A stretch of 64,000 bases of DNA from Atopobiaceae bacterium (GCA_022482785.1 JAKVON010000008.1:45044-109043); one strand, 5' to 3'. Positions 28,701 through 36,917 are shown, counted from the first letter of the stretch. Notes: generated from the letters alone by a model not told the origin. A program made the numbers and translations.

Positions 28701-28850
28701 GCCACCACCGGCCTCGACATCTCCCTCATCGGACCCTCGATTGCTGTCATCGGTGCCTTCGCTGCGGTATCCTTCTTGGTGACATGCCTGGTCGCGCGCC
28801 GCAAGCGCCTGATCACGATGCTCGACCTGCACCCGCTCGTCGAGCTCTAG
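25713..28850 (+). CDS. YhgE/Pip family membrane protein with very long heptad-repeat ectodomain
   Basis: A 1045-residue membrane protein coupled to the ATPase gene upstream. One TM near residues 25-48 precedes CAFYDPYNKLNEIPVAIVND, the YhgE N-terminal domain. The ectodomain (~190-800) is built from X-X-X-Leu-X-X-Gly type repeats (SGLSDAQAGSQTITDNL, TGLTTASTGSQTLASGL and many more). Six TM helices follow from about 850, ending in a basic tail. The central part of the ectodomain (roughly 26530-27790) uses markedly more A/T-ending codons than either flank. The N- and C-terminal domains are those of proteins implicated in phage adsorption and export; substrate unknown. Confidence 0.87.
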   Translation: MKNPFRGLRFSMLDFKNMRSSTGMKVAMAIIAIIPLIYGALYLCAFYDPYNKLNEIPVAIVNDDVAATTASGKSVNAGQDVVDQLKDNTDGLKWYFTNDSEAQSGLESGKYYMKLVIPSDFSSNIASADSSNPKQASFQMVGNQSDNFLATTLGASVFRVVTSRVNNTIGDNYYVQIFDKIGDSGQDIKTAADGASTLTSGLSDAQAGSQTITDNLGTATDGSQTLTDGLVDAADGSNTISTNMATAADGAQTLADGTVTAANGSALLTSKLAEATTGANTLYSGISKASSGSSEITAGLESASTGADALSAGVATAADGASQLSEGISQAKTGTAKLSAGASALKAAIDAKQSDLATLDAGATSLTAGLKKLDDSVNVATLTANLAALKGSADKLAKGSEAAKSAADGLSTGTLESDASKLGSDADSITSAAGSLSSVSSDADAVVGDVSTAGSKWSAAAGSVESVSDGLSDAENALAKLKAGDTLTQEEIDAIQGGISTAEGGLDTVKSDAQDASAAADAASSNATTIKNTVNGVSIPSSSTVSADAKAVKTDLGTITTSASGILSNTQTIVAGVSTLTDKTSLLVGSLASLPTSVDALYQGAQKVQGGVSQTVASLTTIDSATNPTTLKGVAYALASGTSDLDGGSDQTKGMNALVNGSAALSAGLNGTAATSATAAKTGAKQGAAALASALKDELVPGSSSLSTGLTTASTGSQTLASGLGQLTDGSQTLTTGLTSAKTGAATLASGLEQLSTGSNTLTKGLVTARDGSSTLTSGLTQLTDGSATLTSGIGTAKDGSNTLASGLSDGYDTVLTQTANSDAKASMMSQPVTLNEDDYTTVSNYGTGFAPYFISLGLWVGALMTSFLMKPLNKRLICSGASPIVAAFSGLAPALVVALVQAVLLGLTLQFLLRIDIAFVPQYYAIIILAAVCFAAITQMLMALFGFPGKFVSILLLMLQLTSAAGTFPIETAPKFFQVISPYLPMTYIVRALRVATTGLDISLIGPSIAVIGAFAAVSFLVTCLVARRKRLITMLDLHPLVEL

Positions 28851-28866
28851 GGCGAAGGTATCCACG

Positions 28867-29727
28867 ATGGAAGAGCAAACAATGGGCCTGCTGGACAGGA
28901 AGACAGATGGCTCCGGGCTGGGCGGCGACGTCCAGCCCGGAGAGCTCATGACCTCCGGCGGCCTCGGCGCCATGATGCCCAAGATCATCGACCCCGAGCG
29001 CACGGCCGAGCTCGTGAGCGAGGCCAAGGAGGCCCGCGCCGCCCATAAGGCCAAGCTCGAGCGTCGCGTCGCCCGCGTGCAGCGCAAGGAGGAGAAGTTC
29101 CGCGCCCGCACCGAGTCGAAGACCCGCAAGAGCGCGGCCACGCGCGAGCGCATCATGGACGCGGCAAGCGAGCTCATCTCCGAGAACAACGGCATCGAGT
29201 TCCAGATGAGCGACGTCGCCGCCCGTTGCGACATGTCCAAAGGCGCCCTCTACTACTACTTCGCCGACCGCCAGGACCTGGTCGAGGCCATCTTCAACAA
29301 CGGCATCGACGAGTTCGTCTCGCGTCTCGAGCGCTCCGTCACCGACGCCCGTTCCTCGCGAGAGGCCCTTCGCGGCCTCTGCTCCGAGTTCTCGGAGTGC
29401 GTGCGCACGGGCGGACCCGTTGTCTTCGCCATGGCATCCGAGCTCATCTCCGGCAAGCGCGACAGCGTGTTTCCCACCATCGAGTCGCGGCTCCAGCGCG
29501 TGTCGCACATCATCGCGACCCAGCTCGAGCGCGCGAAGGGGGAGGGCGTCGTGCGCCCCGAGGTGGATTCCGACATTGCCGCCTCGTACGCATGCGGGTC
29601 GTTCTTCTTCGCGGCGATCGAGGCGTGGGGGAAGGCCGAGGGCGGTCAGATCGACACGGACTCCTTCACCGAGAAGCTGGTCGACCTCATGATGTACGGG
29701 GTCGGCACCGCCAAGGCCGGGGAGTAG
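28867..29727 (+). CDS. TetR/AcrR family regulator with long charged N-terminal extension
   Basis: A 286-residue protein whose TetR helix-turn-helix starts only at about residue 92 (TRERIMDAASEL ... CDMSKGALYYYF). The first ~90 residues are unusual: a Gly-rich lead, then a Lys/Arg/Glu-rich helix likely to form a coiled coil (AKLERRVARVQRKEEKF). It follows the YhgE/Pip gene by 16 bases and probably represses this operon through the palindromes upstream of 24925. It resembles the TetR gene at 36.2 kb in the DNA-binding domain and in the adjoining DAR-S--AL--LC segment, so the two are paralogues. Confidence 0.87.
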   Translation: MEEQTMGLLDRKTDGSGLGGDVQPGELMTSGGLGAMMPKIIDPERTAELVSEAKEARAAHKAKLERRVARVQRKEEKFRARTESKTRKSAATRERIMDAASELISENNGIEFQMSDVAARCDMSKGALYYYFADRQDLVEAIFNNGIDEFVSRLERSVTDARSSREALRGLCSEFSECVRTGGPVVFAMASELISGKRDSVFPTIESRLQRVSHIIATQLERAKGEGVVRPEVDSDIAASYACGSFFFAAIEAWGKAEGGQIDTDSFTEKLVDLMMYGVGTAKAGE

Positions 29728-29747
29728 CCGCTGCGGCACGGGTAGCG

Positions 29748-29946
29748 TGGCAGAAAAAGTCGACAGTGCGGTTCGTGCCGCGCGTCGGATGGCAGAAAAA
29801 GTCGACAGTGCGGTTCCCAAATCCCTCCCGAGGCGGCTCGCGGTCCGGAAACAGAACCGCACACTCGACTTTTTCTGCCAAGCACGGCATCTCTGGAACC
29901 GCACACTCGACTTTTTCTGCCAAGCATGGCATCTCTGGAACCGCAC
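29748..29946. repeat. Opposed tandem repeat cluster, 42-bp period (family B)
   Basis: Two identical 27-base units on the plus strand start at 29748 and 29790 (TGGCAGAAAAAGTCGACAGT...). Two near-copies lie on the minus strand at 29854-29880 and 29896-29922, followed by a half unit at 29938-29946. Unit-to-unit distance is exactly 42 bases on both sides. The inverted halves are separated by 37 bases. This could form a long cruciform or RNA hairpin. It sits between a TetR gene and a terminator, with no coding capacity. Confidence 0.85.
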
Positions 29947-29996
29947 GCAGAAGCGAGGGCCTGGAAGTCGATAGACCTCCAGGCCCTCGCTTCTGC
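29947..29996. terminator. Strong convergent terminator hairpin
   Basis: A perfect 19-bp stem (29947-29965 with 29978-29996, beginning GCAGAAGCGAGGGCC) and a 12-base loop. It separates the TetR gene on the plus strand from the heptad-repeat protein gene ending at 30012 on the minus strand. No T-run follows on either strand. Confidence 0.7.
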
Positions 29997-30011
29997 CGCG
30001 ATGGCGTGGGA

Positions 30012-33000
30012 CTACCCCTGCGAGTCCTCGTCCTTCTTCGTGAAGAGCGAGGTAAGGCGGGAGATGAGGCTCTGGTCCTGGTCGCTCGAGGAGTCGTCGG
30101 TCGTTGTCGTGCCGGTGCTGGAGGAGTCGTCGGCCGCGGTCACGCCGTCGACCACGTAGACGAAGTCGACCTCCTTGACGTTGGTGTTCTTGGAGTCGAC
30201 GAAGGAGTGCAGCTGGTAGTCCTTGCCGAGCTTCTGGTTGATGGCGGTCTGCAGCTTGTCGAGGACCGTTTGGTCGAGCCCGCTCACGGAGTCGCGCAGC
30301 GTGTCGAGGCCGGCAGAGAGCTCCTGCGAACCCGCGTAGGCGCTCTCCGTTCCGTCTAAGAGGGTGGCGAGGCCAGAGGACAGGGCGGCGGCGCCGCTCT
30401 CTGCCGAGGAGAGGCCCGTCGTCAGGGTGTCCGAGCCGTCGGCGAGCTGGCCGAGGCCGGATGCGAGCGAGGCGGATCCCGTGTCTGCTGACGAGAGGCC
30501 GCTGGAGAGATCGCTCGCCCCGCTCGCGACGGTCGAGATCCCGCTTGCAAGGCTGTCCGAGCCGCTCTCTGCGGCGGAGAGTCCCGAGCTCAGCGCGGCC
30601 ACGCCCCCGTAGAGCGAGTAGCCTCCGTTGTAGGTGAGGTTGTTGGCGTCGCCCATGGCCGAGACGAGGGCGGCGGCACCCTTCACGGCGCCGATGTTGC
30701 TTGAGGTCCCGTCGCCGTTGAGGCCGGTCGAGAGGGCATGCGCACCGTAGGTGAGGCCGGCCTTGTTGGAGGCGTTGAGGGCGTAGGCGAGCGCCTTGGC
30801 GCCGCCGGTGCCGGTGTCGTCGGTGTAGGGGGCGTTCACGCCCTGGTAGGCGTTGTTGGCCCCTGCGGCTGCGGCGGTGACGCCCTTGGCGAGCGCGGCG
30901 GAGCCGCTCACCGCGGAGAGGCCCGAGGTAGGATCGGCGGTGTTGAGCCCCTGGTCGAGGCTGCTCGCCCCCGTGCTGAGCGCCGAGAGGCTCGAGTTGA
31001 GCGCGCCGCCGGACTCGAGCTGCTCCTCGAGTGCCGCGGAGCCGGTCTTGAGCTCGGCCGCGCCGGCGGCGAGCGCCGTCACGCTCTTGTCGTTGATGAA
31101 GCTGCTGAGAGAGTCGGAGGCCGACTTCGCGTTCGCGGCGGCCGTCCCCGCGTCCGATGCCGCGCCCTTGGCGGCCGTCTCCAGGCTCGAGACGTCGGAG
31201 CTGACCTTCGTGGCGTCGGCCTGGACATTCGAGATGGCAGCCGCGTCGACATTGCCGAGCGCGGTCGTGATGCCGGCGACGCTCGTGGACGCGGCCGAGA
31301 TGTCCGCCTGCGCCGTGCCGACGGCGCCGCTCGCGCCGGCCGCGCCGGCCGAGGCGTCCGAGACGTCGGACTGGGCCGTGCTGTTAGCGCCCTTGGCGCC
31401 GTTCAGGTCGTCGACGATGGCCTTCTTCGTCGCATCGTCGACCCCCGCGAGGGCGTTCACCTTTTCGATCGCGGCATCCACGTCGCCCGTCGAGGTCGTG
31501 AGCTGCGTGGCCGCGTCGTCGGCCGCGGCCTTCGCGTTGCTCGCGTCTCCCTGTACGGTCGCGAGGCTCTTCGAGGCCGCGTCGACCTTGCCCTGGGCCG
31601 TGCTCGCGGAGCTCTTGAGCGCGTCCACCTCGAGCGCATCAACGCCGGAGGCATCCGTTGCAAGCTTGTCCGCGTCGGTCTTGACGTTTGTGCTGGCGAC
31701 GCCCGCGTCGGACGTCTCCTGGGTGAGGCTCGAGGAGAGCCCCTCGAGATTGCCCTGGATGGTGGTGAGGCCTGGGACGAGGGTACCGGTGAGCTTCGAT
31801 TGGAGTGCGGCGACGCCCGTGCTCACCTGGCTCGCCCCGGTGGCCACTCCTACCACGCCGTCGTAGAACGACGGGCTCGTCGAGACGCCCGAGGACTCGG
31901 TCAGCTGCTTCTCGAGCTGGGCGACGCCCTGGTCGAGCTTCGTCGCGCCCGTGCCCGCCGCCTTGATGCCCGCCGCGAGGGCGCTCGCGCTCGGCTCGCT
32001 CTTCGCGAGCTCGGTCGAGAGCGTCTTGAGGCCGGAGCTGAGCTCGTCGGCACCCGTAGAGGCGGAATCGAGTCCGTTCGCGAGGGACTTCGCGCCATCT
32101 CCGGCCGTCGAGAGGCCGCTCGACAGCTGGGACTCCTTCGCGGAGAGGGTTGCGACGCTCTGCACGAGCTGCTTCGAGGAGGCGACGGCGGTGCTGAGGC
32201 CGGAGTCGAGCGACGTGGCGCCTGGAAGAATCTGAGAGGACAGCGCGGCAGAGAGCTTGGCCGCGCCGGTATCTGCGGAGGTCAAGCCATCTGCGAGCGA
32301 CTTGGCGCCCGTCGTGGCCTCCGCGAGTTTCTCGGTGATGGTGGCCGATCCGTCAGCAGCGCTCGCGGTGCCGTCGGCGAGCTTCTGGGCGCCGGATGCC
32401 GCCGCGTCGGTGCCGTCGGAGAGCTCGGAGAGCCCGCTCTCGAGCGAGCTCCCGCCGTCGGCGAGCGTGGCGGTGCCGTTCTCGAGCTCGCTTGTGGCAT
32501 CGGTGAGCTGCGAGGTGTCGTAGTTGTGCACGTCGAGGTTGAGATTGATCGGCATGGCGCTGATCTGCCAGCCCGAGTAGGTGAAGTCGGTCGCGTCGCC
32601 CTTGATGTGATAGTCGCCGTCGCTTCCGGGGAGTTGCAGGTAGGTCACGAGGGTGTTGTCGCCCACCGTCGCGAGCGTGGCGTTTCCGGCGTCCGAGAGC
32701 TTGAAGTTGGCGTTGGGGAAGGTGCCTTGGGCCTGGAGCATGAAGCTCTTGGCGAAGTCGGCCGTCGCCGAGTCGTCGCCGAGTCCCGTGACCTTGAGCT
32801 CGATGTCGAGCGAGCCGGACTTGCCGGCCAGGTCGTCGGGCGAGACGACGTTTCCGTCGAGGGTGTAGGTGATCTGGACGTCCCAGGGCAGCTGCGTGGA
32901 GGTGCTGAGGTCGCCCTGGTAGTAGAAGGGCTGGTTGGCCAGCGTCGTCAGGTCGACCGAGCCGTTGTCCTCGGTGAGCCCCTCCGAGCTGGAGAGGTTG

Positions 33001-33320
33001 GTGAGCTTGGTGTAGGTCCCTGGGTCGGCTACGTTCGTGGCGGTCGTCGTGTTGAAGTAGTTCACCACGTAGAGACCCGTGCTCTGGCCGCTCGCGTTGG
33101 CCTTCGCATAGACGACCTCGTCCTTGGCGGTGTCGGTCGAGCTGGTCGTCGTGCCGCTCGTCGACGTGGCCGTCGCGTCCTCGGCGTAGGCGGTTCCCGC
33201 CTCGAAGGGGACGCTCATCACGAGGAGGCTGCTCATCGCGCAGGCGAGGAGCTTCCTTCCCAGGACCGAGGTCTGCGGTCCGGCGGCGCTTGGGTTCTCG
33301 AGGTCCTTCTTCTTCGACAT
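30012..33320 (-). CDS. Secreted X-X-X-Leu-X-X-Gly heptad-repeat protein, RND partner
   Basis: A 1102-residue exported protein. ATG 33320 is preferred over an in-frame GTG at 33329 because AGGAG lies eight bases before it. A signal peptide ends at AGTAYA-ED (residue ~48). A beta-rich N-terminal domain (~60-270, with YYQGDLSTSTQLPWDVQITY) is followed by some 700 residues of SGLSxLxxG-type heptads broken by Ala/Asp-rich coiled coil. A short C-terminal domain and a Ser/Thr/Asp linker with basic tail follow. No TM helix or LPXTG motif is evident at the C-terminus. Composition matches the ectodomains of the YhgE/Pip proteins nearby. It lies 11 bases downstream of the RND transporter gene. Confidence 0.78.
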   Translation of the reverse strand: MSKKKDLENPSAAGPQTSVLGRKLLACAMSSLLVMSVPFEAGTAYAEDATATSTSGTTTSSTDTAKDEVVYAKANASGQSTGLYVVNYFNTTTATNVADPGTYTKLTNLSSSEGLTEDNGSVDLTTLANQPFYYQGDLSTSTQLPWDVQITYTLDGNVVSPDDLAGKSGSLDIELKVTGLGDDSATADFAKSFMLQAQGTFPNANFKLSDAGNATLATVGDNTLVTYLQLPGSDGDYHIKGDATDFTYSGWQISAMPINLNLDVHNYDTSQLTDATSELENGTATLADGGSSLESGLSELSDGTDAAASGAQKLADGTASAADGSATITEKLAEATTGAKSLADGLTSADTGAAKLSAALSSQILPGATSLDSGLSTAVASSKQLVQSVATLSAKESQLSSGLSTAGDGAKSLANGLDSASTGADELSSGLKTLSTELAKSEPSASALAAGIKAAGTGATKLDQGVAQLEKQLTESSGVSTSPSFYDGVVGVATGASQVSTGVAALQSKLTGTLVPGLTTIQGNLEGLSSSLTQETSDAGVASTNVKTDADKLATDASGVDALEVDALKSSASTAQGKVDAASKSLATVQGDASNAKAAADDAATQLTTSTGDVDAAIEKVNALAGVDDATKKAIVDDLNGAKGANSTAQSDVSDASAGAAGASGAVGTAQADISAASTSVAGITTALGNVDAAAISNVQADATKVSSDVSSLETAAKGAASDAGTAAANAKSASDSLSSFINDKSVTALAAGAAELKTGSAALEEQLESGGALNSSLSALSTGASSLDQGLNTADPTSGLSAVSGSAALAKGVTAAAAGANNAYQGVNAPYTDDTGTGGAKALAYALNASNKAGLTYGAHALSTGLNGDGTSSNIGAVKGAAALVSAMGDANNLTYNGGYSLYGGVAALSSGLSAAESGSDSLASGISTVASGASDLSSGLSSADTGSASLASGLGQLADGSDTLTTGLSSAESGAAALSSGLATLLDGTESAYAGSQELSAGLDTLRDSVSGLDQTVLDKLQTAINQKLGKDYQLHSFVDSKNTNVKEVDFVYVVDGVTAADDSSSTGTTTTDDSSSDQDQSLISRLTSLFTKKDEDSQG

Positions 33321-33331
33321 GTCGGTCACTC

Positions 33332-35491
33332 CTATTCGCTTGCGTTCTGAAGCTGGCTTGCGTTGCTCTCGACCTGGAACTCCGGATCCGCGCTCTCCGC
33401 GGTCTCGGCCGTGTCCGCCGTCCCGGCATAGAAGCCGAGCTTGAGGCTCGTGTGCCGGATGAACCCGTCGAGCACGATGAACATCAGGGGAAGGATGAAG
33501 AAGATCTCGATCACGGAGATGATCGCGCCACGGGCGATGAGCAGCCCCACTTGCTGGATCATGGGCATCGAGGCCGCGAAGAATATGCCGAAGCAGGCAA
33601 CGATCAGGATCGAGCTCGACGTGATGATGGGCTGGGCCGTCCTCTCGATGGCCTGGATCGCTGCCTGCCGCTTGGGCATGCGCCGGCGTCTGGCCAGATA
33701 CTCCTCGGTGTAGATGATCGAGTAGTCCACGGCGGCTCCCAGCTGCACGGCGTCGATTACGAGAAAGGCCACGAAGTTGACCTTTTGGCCCATGAAGTAG
33801 GGGACGGCCTCGTTGATCCAGATGGACACCTCGATTGCCATGAGCAGCGTGATGGGGATGGAGATCGACTTGAACATGACCAGGAGGACGATGCCGATGG
33901 CGATGACGGAGGCAAGCTTGACGGTGAGCTGGTCGCCCTTGGTGACGGAGCGGATGTCGTAGTAGCTCACGGTGTTGCCGACGAGGTGGTAGCTCTCGCC
34001 GTAATGGCTGGAGATGAGGCTGCGGACCTGCTCGACGAGCGCGAACGAGGAGGCACCCTCCTCGGGGACGTTCGACGTCAGGACGATGCGGCTGTAGCCG
34101 CCGTTGATGAGCTGCTTGATGACGTCCTGGCCAGCGAGCTCGTGGGGCAGCGCGCCGCCGGCGACGGTGGTGTAGGACAGCACCGAGTTGGTCGTGGGCA
34201 AGGCCTTGAGCTCGTCGATGAGGGCCTCCTCGTCAGACCACTGCCCCTCGGGCACCATGATCGCCCAGGTCTGGGCCTCGCCGAACGCCTCGTTGATGGT
34301 GTCGCCGTCGAGCTTGACCTGCGAGGTTGGGGTCAGGTTGCTCGTCTTTCCGTAGGTGAAGCTCACGTTGCTCGACGCCAGCAGCGCCGGCACGGCGATG
34401 ACGGCCGCTATGACGAGCGCGGGGATGGCCCCCTTCGTGCAGAACCGCGCCATCCTCTTGAAGGACTTGATGAAGGGGGGATGCGTCGTCTTGGCCACGG
34501 CGTCGCGCATGCCATAGAGGATGCACGGCATGAGCAGCATGATCGAGAAGAACGAGCACACGATGCCCTTGGCGAGCGCGATGCCCATGTCCTGGCCGAT
34601 GAGGAACTGCATGGCCGCGAGCGAGAGGAACCCGAAGAACGTGACGGCGGCCGACGAGAGGATGACGGAGAACGACTTGGTCATGGCCTTCACCATGGCG
34701 TCGAACTGGTTGTCGGTCTTCTCGCGGTAGCGCCCGAAGTTCGTGAGCAGGACGATCGAGTAGTCCATCGACACCGCCAGCTGGAGCACGCTCGTCACGA
34801 GCTGCGTGATCGAGGAGATGCTGCCCCGGAAGATGTTCGTCCCCATGTTGAGGGCGATGGCGACGCCGATGGTCATGAGCATCACCACGGGGTGGAGGTA
34901 GCTCGTGGTCGAGAGCATCACGATGACGAAGACGGTCAGGATGGCGATGGCCATGATCTTGATCATGTCGATGTTGAGCGCTGCCATGTCGGATGCGTTC
35001 GATACCGCGGAACCGTCCATGGCGACGGTGTCGGCGTCGGGGAGGGCCTGCGCCATGGAGCGGATATGGTCGACCTCGGCCTGGTCGACCGTGTCGGAGA
35101 GCACGGCGTCGAAGAGGTAGCCCTTGCCGTCGTACCACTCGGCTATGGTATCCGCGTCCTGCACCTCGAGCGGCTCGTCCACGCTCGCCTTGTCCCCGAG
35201 CCAGGTGACGGAGACCACGTCGCCCTCGCCTTTGAGGCTCTCGGCGAAGGAGCTGGCATCCACCTGGGAAATGCCCGTCACGTAGATGCGGGCGTTGGTG
35301 ATGTCGTTGCCGTAGACCTCCTTCATGGCCGTGAGGTCCTGCGACGACTTCGCGCTGGGCGGCAGGTAGTCGCTCATGTCCGCGTCGATTTTCACGTGGG
35401 GGATGCAGGCCACGCACAGGGCGGTCAGGACCAGGAACACGGCCGTCACCACCTTGCGGTGCCTCAATACTCCTCTGAAGATCCTCTCCAT
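33332..35491 (-). CDS. RND/MMPL family transporter
   Basis: A 719-residue membrane protein with the two-fold RND layout. TM1 (~15-33) is followed by an extracellular loop starting IDADMSDYLPPSAKSS, then a bundle of five TMs (~195-350, with SMDYSIVLLTNFGRYREK). A second loop and a second TM bundle follow (~520-690, AAVDYSIIYTEEYLARRR). The paired D-Y-S motifs in TM4 and TM10 equivalents are proton-relay-type positions in MmpL proteins. The order RND gene then secreted heptad protein suggests an envelope-spanning export unit. A likely regulator is the divergent TetR gene. Lipid or drug export are both possible. Confidence 0.88.
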   Translation of the reverse strand: MERIFRGVLRHRKVVTAVFLVLTALCVACIPHVKIDADMSDYLPPSAKSSQDLTAMKEVYGNDITNARIYVTGISQVDASSFAESLKGEGDVVSVTWLGDKASVDEPLEVQDADTIAEWYDGKGYLFDAVLSDTVDQAEVDHIRSMAQALPDADTVAMDGSAVSNASDMAALNIDMIKIMAIAILTVFVIVMLSTTSYLHPVVMLMTIGVAIALNMGTNIFRGSISSITQLVTSVLQLAVSMDYSIVLLTNFGRYREKTDNQFDAMVKAMTKSFSVILSSAAVTFFGFLSLAAMQFLIGQDMGIALAKGIVCSFFSIMLLMPCILYGMRDAVAKTTHPPFIKSFKRMARFCTKGAIPALVIAAVIAVPALLASSNVSFTYGKTSNLTPTSQVKLDGDTINEAFGEAQTWAIMVPEGQWSDEEALIDELKALPTTNSVLSYTTVAGGALPHELAGQDVIKQLINGGYSRIVLTSNVPEEGASSFALVEQVRSLISSHYGESYHLVGNTVSYYDIRSVTKGDQLTVKLASVIAIGIVLLVMFKSISIPITLLMAIEVSIWINEAVPYFMGQKVNFVAFLVIDAVQLGAAVDYSIIYTEEYLARRRRMPKRQAAIQAIERTAQPIITSSSILIVACFGIFFAASMPMIQQVGLLIARGAIISVIEIFFILPLMFIVLDGFIRHTSLKLGFYAGTADTAETAESADPEFQVESNASQLQNASE

Positions 35492-35669
35492 CGTGGGGAC
35501 GTTCTCCCTTCCGTAACCAAGACAGGTGTTTAAATACCAACAACTGTTTCTTTTCGACTAGAATTCAATTATTGTGAGAGTGGGTTCGGAATCAATCCGC
35601 AAAGGTCGCGGATAGTGTCCGCAAACGCACGGGTCATGCGCGATCTGTTCGCTCGAACGGGGGTCTTGG
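35492..35669. promoter_or_regulatory. Divergent control region between RND operon and TetR pair
   Basis: An AT-rich block (35520-35580) holds the imperfect palindrome GGTGTTTAAATACC and a plus-strand TAGAAT hexamer. Nearer the TetR gene lie two palindromic sites, CGGA-ATCAA-TCCG (35587-35599) and GCGGA-TAGTG-TCCGC (35608-35622). TCCGCAAA is directly repeated 22 bases apart (about two helical turns). These are good candidate operators for the TetR proteins encoded at 35670 and 36245. Confidence 0.45.
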
Positions 35670-36248
35670 ATGAACGGCACGGGAAACAGGAACGTGAGGC
35701 GCTCGATAGGCATGCTCAAGGAGGCGTTCCTGAGGCTGCTGTCCGAGGAGCCGTACGACCAGATCACCGTCTCTGCCGTCACCCGGGAGGCCGACCTCAA
35801 CCGCGGCACGTTCTACGCGCACTTCGACAACATGGACGACCTGCTGCGCTCGACCATGTCGGACATCTCGGGGAGGATCTCGGTTCTCCTGGACCAGGCC
35901 CCCGACGCTGACTTCCTCGACGACCCGATGCCCGTCCTCGGGCCGCTCGGCGACTATCTCGGCAGGGATCGCGAGCTCTACCAGAAGCTCGTGTCCTCGA
36001 GCAGCGTCGAGCCCTTCATCAACTCGCTCCACGAGACGTTCTGCGAGGGGATCCGCGCGCGCTTCGACCGGTTCGACCCGGGCATGGACCCGCGACTCAA
36101 GCTCGTCATGACGGAGTACCTCACCAGCGGCGTCCTGGGGGCCTATCGTGCCTGGCTCGAAGGCGAGTACGGGGACGCCGCCATAGGCGAGGTCAACCTG
36201 CGCCTGCGCGACCTGGTGCATGCGACGGGGAGGCTGGTCCGCCCGTGA
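35670..36248 (+). CDS. TetR/AcrR family transcriptional regulator
   Basis: A 192-residue regulator. The N-terminal HTH is clear (YDQITVSAVTREADLNRGTF followed by YAHFDNMDDLL), with the C-terminal ligand domain of the YsiA-like TetR group. It is divergent from the RND operon, across a region with several palindromes, so it probably controls that operon and itself. A GTGA overlap couples it to a second TetR gene, an uncommon tandem. Confidence 0.88.
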   Translation: MNGTGNRNVRRSIGMLKEAFLRLLSEEPYDQITVSAVTREADLNRGTFYAHFDNMDDLLRSTMSDISGRISVLLDQAPDADFLDDPMPVLGPLGDYLGRDRELYQKLVSSSSVEPFINSLHETFCEGIRARFDRFDPGMDPRLKLVMTEYLTSGVLGAYRAWLEGEYGDAAIGEVNLRLRDLVHATGRLVRP

Positions 36249-36844
36249 GAGCACGCAAGAGCAACCAGACGCGCGAGAGGATCATCGAGGCGACCGGAGA
36301 GCTGCTCGCCGAGCGTGGGAGCGCCGACTTCCAGATGGGCGACATCGCGAGCCGATGCGAGATGTCGAACGGGGCGCTCTACTACTACTTTCCCGACCGC
36401 GACTCGATCGTGGCCGAGGTCTTCTCGCGCCACGTCGACGCCATCGTCGAGACCATCGAGCGCGTCGTGTCGGACGCCCGCTCGGCGCACGATGCCCTCC
36501 ACGAGCTCTGCGTCGAGCTCGTCGGGGGGATGCGGGGCGGGAAGGCCATCGTCACGTCGCTGGCCTCGGAGCTCTCCGGGGAAGGCCCCGGTGCCATCGT
36601 GGGGATCGGGGCGCGCCTGGCACGCGTCGTGCACCTCGTCGAGGTGCAGGTCGAGCGGGCCAAGATCGAGGGAGCGGTGCGCGACGACGTCGACCCGGCG
36701 GCGGCCGCCTGCTACATCTGCGGCGCGTTCCTCGGGGCGGCGGTCAGGATGTCCGCGAGGGGAGGTGACGCCTTCGACGTCGAGGGGTTCGCCGACGAGC
36801 TCACGGGCTTTATCGTCCATGGGGTCGCTCGGCTCGCGGCATGA
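36245..36844 (+). CDS. TetR/AcrR family transcriptional regulator (second of tandem pair)
   Basis: A 199-residue regulator starting at GTG 36245 inside the stop of the preceding TetR gene. HTH residues lie in DFQMGDIASRCEMSNGALYY, and the C-terminal domain is typical. It is closer in sequence to the TetR protein at 28.9 kb than to its immediate neighbour, suggesting that it arose by duplication between the two exporter loci. It may therefore link regulation of the RND unit and the ABC/YhgE unit. Confidence 0.87.
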   Translation: MRARKSNQTRERIIEATGELLAERGSADFQMGDIASRCEMSNGALYYYFPDRDSIVAEVFSRHVDAIVETIERVVSDARSAHDALHELCVELVGGMRGGKAIVTSLASELSGEGPGAIVGIGARLARVVHLVEVQVERAKIEGAVRDDVDPAAAACYICGAFLGAAVRMSARGGDAFDVEGFADELTGFIVHGVARLAA

Positions 36845-36917
36845 GCAATCTGCGAGATTCGATGCAGTATGCGTTTTGGGTTTCGGACGTGGCCTGTCCG
36901 CGCTACCATATAGTCTG

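Noticed and set aside
18803..28850. A prophage or type VII secretion locus, suggested by the Pip/EsaA relationship
   Set aside because: No phage structural, integrase, WXG100, EssC or other type VII genes are present. The YhgE/Pip proteins are ordinary chromosomal exporters.
25713..28850. The long open frame extended upstream to 25362
   Set aside because: The upstream part is an Arg-rich shadow of the ATPase gene. The ATGA overlap at 25713 and the conserved N-terminal TM mark the start.
29748..29946. Repeats at 29.8 kb as a CRISPR array or as simple terminators
   Set aside because: Units occur in both orientations with short constant spacing and no cas genes. The dedicated terminator hairpin is the separate 19-bp stem at 29947-29996.
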